Shown: positions 58,511 through 64,000 of the stretch, one piece after another | How positions within the stretch are numbered: position 1 is the stretch's first letter | Layout of the letters: the number at the start of each line of letters is the position of its first letter | DNA from: Glossina fuscipes | Lineage: Eukaryota; Arthropoda; Insecta; Diptera; Glossinidae | NCBI RefSeq assembly: GCF_014805625.2 | Contig: NW_023998465.1 | Coordinates: forward strand, 247,776 to 311,775 | Direction: 5' to 3' | DNA length: 64,000 nt | The notes under the pieces: generated by a model | What the model was told of the DNA's origin: nothing | The model's database searches: none | The model's input: only the letters and a program-made list of their open reading frames with translations | Position numbers and translations under genes: made by a program

Positions 58511-61500
58511 TTTCTATTGGTAGTACTTTGTCTTTTCTGCGCAGGCATGCGTTGCAAGAATTTTCGGGCCAATGTCGACTTTGTTTTGATCAGCACACGA
58601 AATTTAGATTTTGCCCATTGCTTCGAAAATATGAAAAGTACCATCACTGAAGGCGCTGAAATTCGTAAACAAACGAACAGAGCGACTTGGAAAAAACAGC
58701 AGTTTTCCTATTACAGTTTTTTTGATTTGGTATTAAATTTGATATTCCGAAGAAATAGTTTCTCAAAATAAAATACTTCAATATTCATTTTATTATAAAA
58801 CAATATAAACACGGAGGCCAGAAATGAACGAAGAAAAAGAAAAAATTTTTATGACACCTTTGTGACGTCTCTGGGATGTTTCTTTTTGGTATCTATTACA
58901 TTTGGATGAAGGTTTTTTACGCATACACTCTACAATGAAATGTTCTGCAAGGAATCCACAGCAACAAGTTTCAAGAACAATTTCACCTTATTAATGAACA
59001 TCACTTTGAGACCACCAGTTTGTTGTGATGATTCATTTTGTATGCATGACGTGAACTATCTTAGCGCATGAAGTAATGGAGGCCTTCGAAGAAAACTCGA
59101 GAACTTACGGCCTTAGAGAAGTTAAACTCATTCGTAATGAACTACCAAGAACTTTCATGGACTACGCTTAAATTACATATTTTTAGTTAGAGGCGTTCGT
59201 CTATCACTAACTCATGACGACTGATTTTTTAATTGTGCTGCAATACGAAAAATATGAGATTAGTAGTTTATTGTGCTTCGCCTACATAGCGCGATTAACT
59301 CATAAGTAATAATTTTTGGGCAGCTTTACAGCTCTCCATTGATTTTATGAACAGAAAACAAATCGAAAGCCGTCCTCTGGAAATTGGACCCACTTATCTG
59401 AGTGTCTTTAAGTACACTATGCATTGAATATGATGTTTAACACATTGTGTTTTTAAGTAGGCGAGACAAACAAAGGAGGACGACGTAAGCAAATGCAACT
59501 TCTTTCCTTTCTTTCATTTATATAACTTTACGTTTTCTAAGTTTCACGCTAAAAGCAAAACAAACCAGCAACATTCCGAGTTCTAAATTTGCTTAAATTC
59601 ATTTTATTTCTCACAATCAACAAAGCCAAAATATAATTTGTAAGTCCTACCAAAAATTTTATTTCGTATCACTCATCTCCCACCAGAGATTGCATCACTG
59701 TAACCCCTGTGTTTACTTCCGCAAGAGTAAGAATTTATATAGCATTAGACGTCATTTTTTGTTAACTTTAACAATAAACTTAATTAACGCAATAACATAA
59801 TTTTTCACAGATTTTTATTATTGGTTTGCATAGAAATCGTGGAATTGAGATACAAAAAAGCGAATGTTTGTTCTTGCGTAATGGCAAAGAGAATATAAAA
59901 GCAACGAAGATTTATTTGATGTGTGTTAATGACTGTGCATAACCTAGACAACAACGATGTGCTCTATAGTATAAGAAATGTTTCATTTGTCTTTTTACTG
60001 CAGAAATGCAAATATTAAGGAAGAAGCAATCAGTTGTAAACCAACGAAAATATGCGCGTTTCAGGACAAAGCAGAGGAAGACAGCGCAAGCGCAAGTTGT
60101 TTAACCTTTTATTTATTTCTTAGTAAACCAATTTTTTACCTGAGCGCATACAGTACGTAAGCCTATCATTAACCACGATATGAAATCATCTTTACAAAAA
60201 TTAGGTTAACTGTAAACAGTCTTTTTCTAAAGTGAGGAATCGTGGTAGGCGAGGGCAAGTTTTCTCAATAAAATTGTGAGTCGCGTTATCCTGTCTAGTT
60301 AGGTGAGATTTGCCTGCTTACCTAAATGATGAAAAAAAGTGCTGTGTTTGCTTGCTCACAGTCAGGTCACAAGGACTTTAGACACCGTTCTACTTTTCGA
60401 GTAGTTTGACGCACAGCACTGCCGGCAAATGTTTCACGGACATCCAGTTGTTAATCCTAACCTGGTACGTTACAAGAAAGATTCGCTTATATTCTGCATA
60501 GCGTGTTACAAAAATTGGACACTTGAAGCCAATGAAGTTGGAAAAATATTTTCTCTATCGTGCTTTACGTCGCCGTCTGGCTTGTTTGCTAAGTCACACA
60601 CTCATTCCTACATATGAGGAACACCCTCGTAGCCTACATGTCCCTTCGCCATTATAAAAAACCAAGACTATCATTCTTATAACATCGTTTCAAGGAGCGA
60701 AGTATGATGGGAGCTGGTGTTTAGGTTGAATATTCGCGGTGAAAATTTCCTGATCTGCATTTGAAAGAATCAGCCTATTGTAATATATTAGGACTTCTAT
60801 GATTCAATCAATCACTATTGCAATAAAAATTGATGCAACTTGTTCGACAAGTGCGGGCAGAGTAATCACAATGATAAAATGATAAAATTGCTTTTCCGCA
60901 AGAGGACGACTGGTAACAAATTTCGAGCCCCTTTAAAAACTTTAGTTGGACTAAACTCTAAAGAAGTTTTACCACAACTACTTCCTTGTCAAAAATATGT
61001 TAAGATGTTTTTTCTAAAGGGAATATAATTTGTCCTGTCTCTTATGTGGATACACTCTGATTGTTTTTCCAATGCAAGCTGTAACTGAAACTTTTATATT
61101 ATTTTTAATTTTAACATGAAACTAAAACCTGCACATCATCTCAATATATTATTTACAGTATATGCTTATTTGTCCTACACATAAAATTCTTCAAAGCCTG
61201 TAAAGAATTCATCTGTTTATGCTTGGCTTATTTATGCGATTGAAACTGAACCGATATACAGCACTGAACTTGAAAATTATTTCTTTGTCAATAAATAAGT
61301 TAGCTAGTTAGCACCTTTTTTCTCCAGATTCAAAAGAAAAGATCGTTATTTCATTCTGAATAGATCTAGACGGGTCTTTTTGTTTATCGATAAATTAATA
61401 ATAAAATTCTTTTTTTTTTGAAGTGCAACGAAATACCAAGCAAGGCTTTAGCATGACCATGAAATATAAAAGAAAATTTTTCTTTTTCTTCACCTTCGCC

Positions 61501-62529
61501 TAAACTATACTTTTATGCTTTTGGGCTTTTTTTATGGTCTTTGTCTTGGTTTTTGGCCCAAGAGTGAACGCTGTTAAAAACAGTACGGATTGGATTGGTT
61601 TTTCGATCGGTTTTTTTATCGCTTTTCTATAACACTTTATTTTGAAAAGTCGTTATATAAACCAAAATTGCAAATTTCTAAATTTTTAGACAAAAGTTAC
61701 TGAGAAACAGTTTTTCAGCATGAACAGTTCTTGCGAATGCTGAACCTTTATATCACAAAAATGTCTAATTTTTATTATTTTATTGTAATTATAGTAATTT
61801 GAAATAGTTTGATATAAAGTTTAAGTGGACCAACTTTGAACCAGATGGATTTACTTTCTGGACCCCATTTCATATAGTTATTAAATCCTTTAGAAAAAGA
61901 TTTAATTGTTAATATTTTATGATGAAGCATAGTAACAATTTAATAATGAAAATGTAACAAATTTAGCAAAAAAATTAGCAGAAACAATTTGGATCCCTTA
62001 TGTCTACTATTTAGACCCTATCAAATGTAAATGTATAGGAGGAGGATATATAAAATTCGGCCTTATCCGGCTACAATATTTATTCTATTCTGTTGCGCTT
62101 TTTTAGCATTAGCTTCGTGTTTGCTCTCAAAGCTGAAGGTGTGCTATTTATGTGTCCATGGATATGTAAACATGAATACAGCAAAAGAAGGCAGCAAATG
62201 TTCAAAAAAATTATATGAACGGCCATTAAGAACGCAGTTAGTCTTAACGATGGCATAGTCTTGGTGGGGACACTTAGCCTAGGACCTTGGACGTACTCTT
62301 TTGAAATAACATTGATTTCTCAATTAGCCGCTTCTCACTTGAAGATCCTTGTCATACTTCACTTATTAGTTATATCAATGTATTTCAGTGAGGTCGCCAA
62401 GACTTATCCTCCTAACCCCCTCTTCTCCCCGCCACCATTCCATCCAGATTTGCGTTTAATAAGACTGATTTCACCCGAATTAAAAGTCTAGTTACGCACG
62501 TCGACATAAATATAAAGCAGTCAATCATG
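58511..62529. other. AT-rich interval without recognisable genes
   Basis: Frames of up to 84 codons (58517-58771) show no motif. No TE protein, tRNA or terminal repeat was recognised on either strand. Confidence 0.35.
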
Positions 62530-63275
62530 GATCCAATTGACGAGGAGTGATTTCAGGAGTGATCTTCCATCAGCCCTTAAATCTTCTGATATCCCAATCT
62601 ATGCAGATGATGTTAAACAATTCTCGTCCTCTAGTTCGGAATCTAGCTCATGTCTCCTCCAAATTGATTTAAATAATTTAATAATATGGTCGGCATACGA
62701 CACTATTTTATTAAATCAAAGGAAATGCACCAAACTGTCATTTCCAAGACGTATGTGTTTTGTTAAGTAAAATGCAATCACTTCGCAGTTATACAGAACA
62801 AAAGACGCGAAACTTCGAAATTGATTTAGTAAGATAGATCTTCTTGGAATACTGTGTTTTATTGGTTTACACGAGTTGGACAATGTGGACTTTTCTCTGG
62901 ATCTAGGTGTTCTGTTCAACCATAAACTTTGATTCAGTTTAGATATGGAATAACCTAAATCGATGGGCTTTATTACACATTGGTCCAAACGATTCGACGA
63001 CTCATGGGTAAGGAGAAAATTATATTATAATATGTAGGTTTAGTGGAATACATATCAGTTGTATGATTACTTTCGTACTGTTGATGTGTTAAGCCAATCG
63101 AATCTTTTCAAGTTTGAACCCTCTGCCACCGTAAGGAATATATTAAAATTTATATCTTTACCATTGCCTTCATGAAAAAATTGATAAAGGAAATTATTGG
63201 TTCTCCGGTTTTCTTAAATAATATCAATTTTATTAATCTAGAGACTAAATCCAAAGCTTAGAGACAACCCAGAAT
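62530..63275 (+). mobile_element. CR1-like LINE fragment I
   Basis: A frame at 62537-62770 reads SDLPSALKSSDIPIYADDVK (YADD codons 62600-62611), then SSCLLQIDLNNLIIWSAYDT and ILLNQRKCTKLSFPRR, matching LINE C reverse transcriptase from motif C on. About 100 bases of unrelated sequence interrupt it, and LHELDNVDFSLDLGVLFNHK follows (62870-62930). Decayed C-terminal text may extend to 63275. Both ends are truncated. Confidence 0.7.
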
Positions 63276-64000
63276 TTGTATAACTGGACAAACAAAGACC
63301 TTTCTTTCAAAATTCGAAGAGTTCATATTTTGGTTATCGCCGACTTGCCGTAATTAACTGCAGTTGTGGATTCTGATAAACGACAAATTTTCTATACGCA
63401 ACTTCGTATATCTGCCTATTTGCTCGGGTCGCTATAATATTAAAAGAACCCTTTCTTCGTTTTTTAATAACGTGCGCATATATAGCAATAGCTTTTAAAA
63501 CTTTTTCAAAAATCGTAATGTATATGGAAGAAAATAAAAATCCGCAGACCATATTTTATTATTAAAATTTACCCCCGCCTGCGATTCTACCGCTTTTTAA
63601 GAAATTAGGTATCACTATGATTGCAACGCTTCTTTCGTGTTGCTACTTCGCTGCGTCATGGGTGCTTTTCATGCGTCTTCACATATACGTATATACATCA
63701 GCGACTGCTTATTTGAGCGACTGCATATATACAGCACGTTACGCTTACGCCATAGGACGTTTACGTTTATCCAGTATTTGGCATTTATATTTCTGTATGT
63801 GATGCGGTACATGCATGTGCACATATCCGGTATACGTTTTTGTTATTGAAAATGCATTCATTATTAATCAAGCCATGGAACGATTATCAAATATACAATT
63901 TCATTTACTGTCTCTTCACATGTTTATCTAGCTCCTGGTAAAACGCTTCTTAGCAACGCTTAATATTTAAAATTAGCACTAAGGATGAGGAACAAAGCGC
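63276..64000. other. Unassigned 3' end of window
   Basis: Two overlapping short plus frames (63617-63849) show alternating TACATA-rich simple sequence and no motif. No feature could be supported. Confidence 0.3.

Noticed and set aside
1..64000. tRNA or rRNA genes
   Set aside because: No A-box/B-box pair with cloverleaf potential or rRNA core sequence was noticed; a covariance-model scan would be needed to exclude small RNAs.

Overview
This window is eukaryotic, and I read it as a piece of insect genome, most likely a fly (Diptera). It is AT-rich and has no operons, ribosome binding sites or convincing host genes. Nearly everything recognisable is transposable-element debris of insect type: CR1-like LINEs with an APE endonuclease and a GVPQGSHLGP reverse-transcriptase motif (as in the mosquito T1/Q elements), Ty3/gypsy, BEL/Pao and Ty1/copia elements, Jockey- and I-like LINEs, and a pogo-like DNA transposon. 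A recurring repeat built around TTGATCAGCGTGAAAT and GTCCGTC also resembles repeats common in fly genomes. All assignments come from reading translations by eye; no database search was run.

Layout. 1-1792: 5' part of CR1-like LINE copy A (minus). 1793-5084: gypsy-1 (plus; RT, RNase H, integrase, 3' LTR). 5085-6985: LINE B (minus), into which gypsy-1 inserted. 8110-9385: gypsy-2 (minus). 9386-12757: LINE E (plus). 12770-13270: gypsy-3 integrase (plus). 13882-14428: a 273-bp tandem duplication. 15400-15783 plus 20232-21145: gypsy-4 (minus), split by LINE C (plus, 15784-20231, containing a 400-N gap). 23540-24240: copia remnant (minus). 24588-26499: LINE D (minus). 26600-27720: I-like LINE with RNase H (minus). 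27740-31450: LINE F (plus), interrupted by a pogo-like element at 28080-28958. 42350-43205: Jockey-like LINE (minus). 43500-45890: BEL/Pao element (minus) carrying a 74-bp LINE tail. 46030-46652: dispersed repeat R. 46690-48040: LINE G (minus). 56330-58510: LINE H (plus) with a copy of R. 62530-63275: LINE I (plus). The intervals 31450-42350, 48040-56330 and 58511-62530 are AT-rich and hold nothing I can identify.

No element looks competent: each is truncated, frameshifted, carries stops or is split by another insertion. The window records layered insertions (gypsy-1 into LINE B, LINE A probably into gypsy-1, LINE C into gypsy-4, pogo into LINE F, a LINE tail into BEL/Pao) and not a set of cooperating genes. 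I found no undescribed functional system. The most useful observations are the nested junctions, the dispersed repeat R, a nonsense codon shared by two LINE copies, and the coincidence of the window edge with an assembly gap inside the same repeat.
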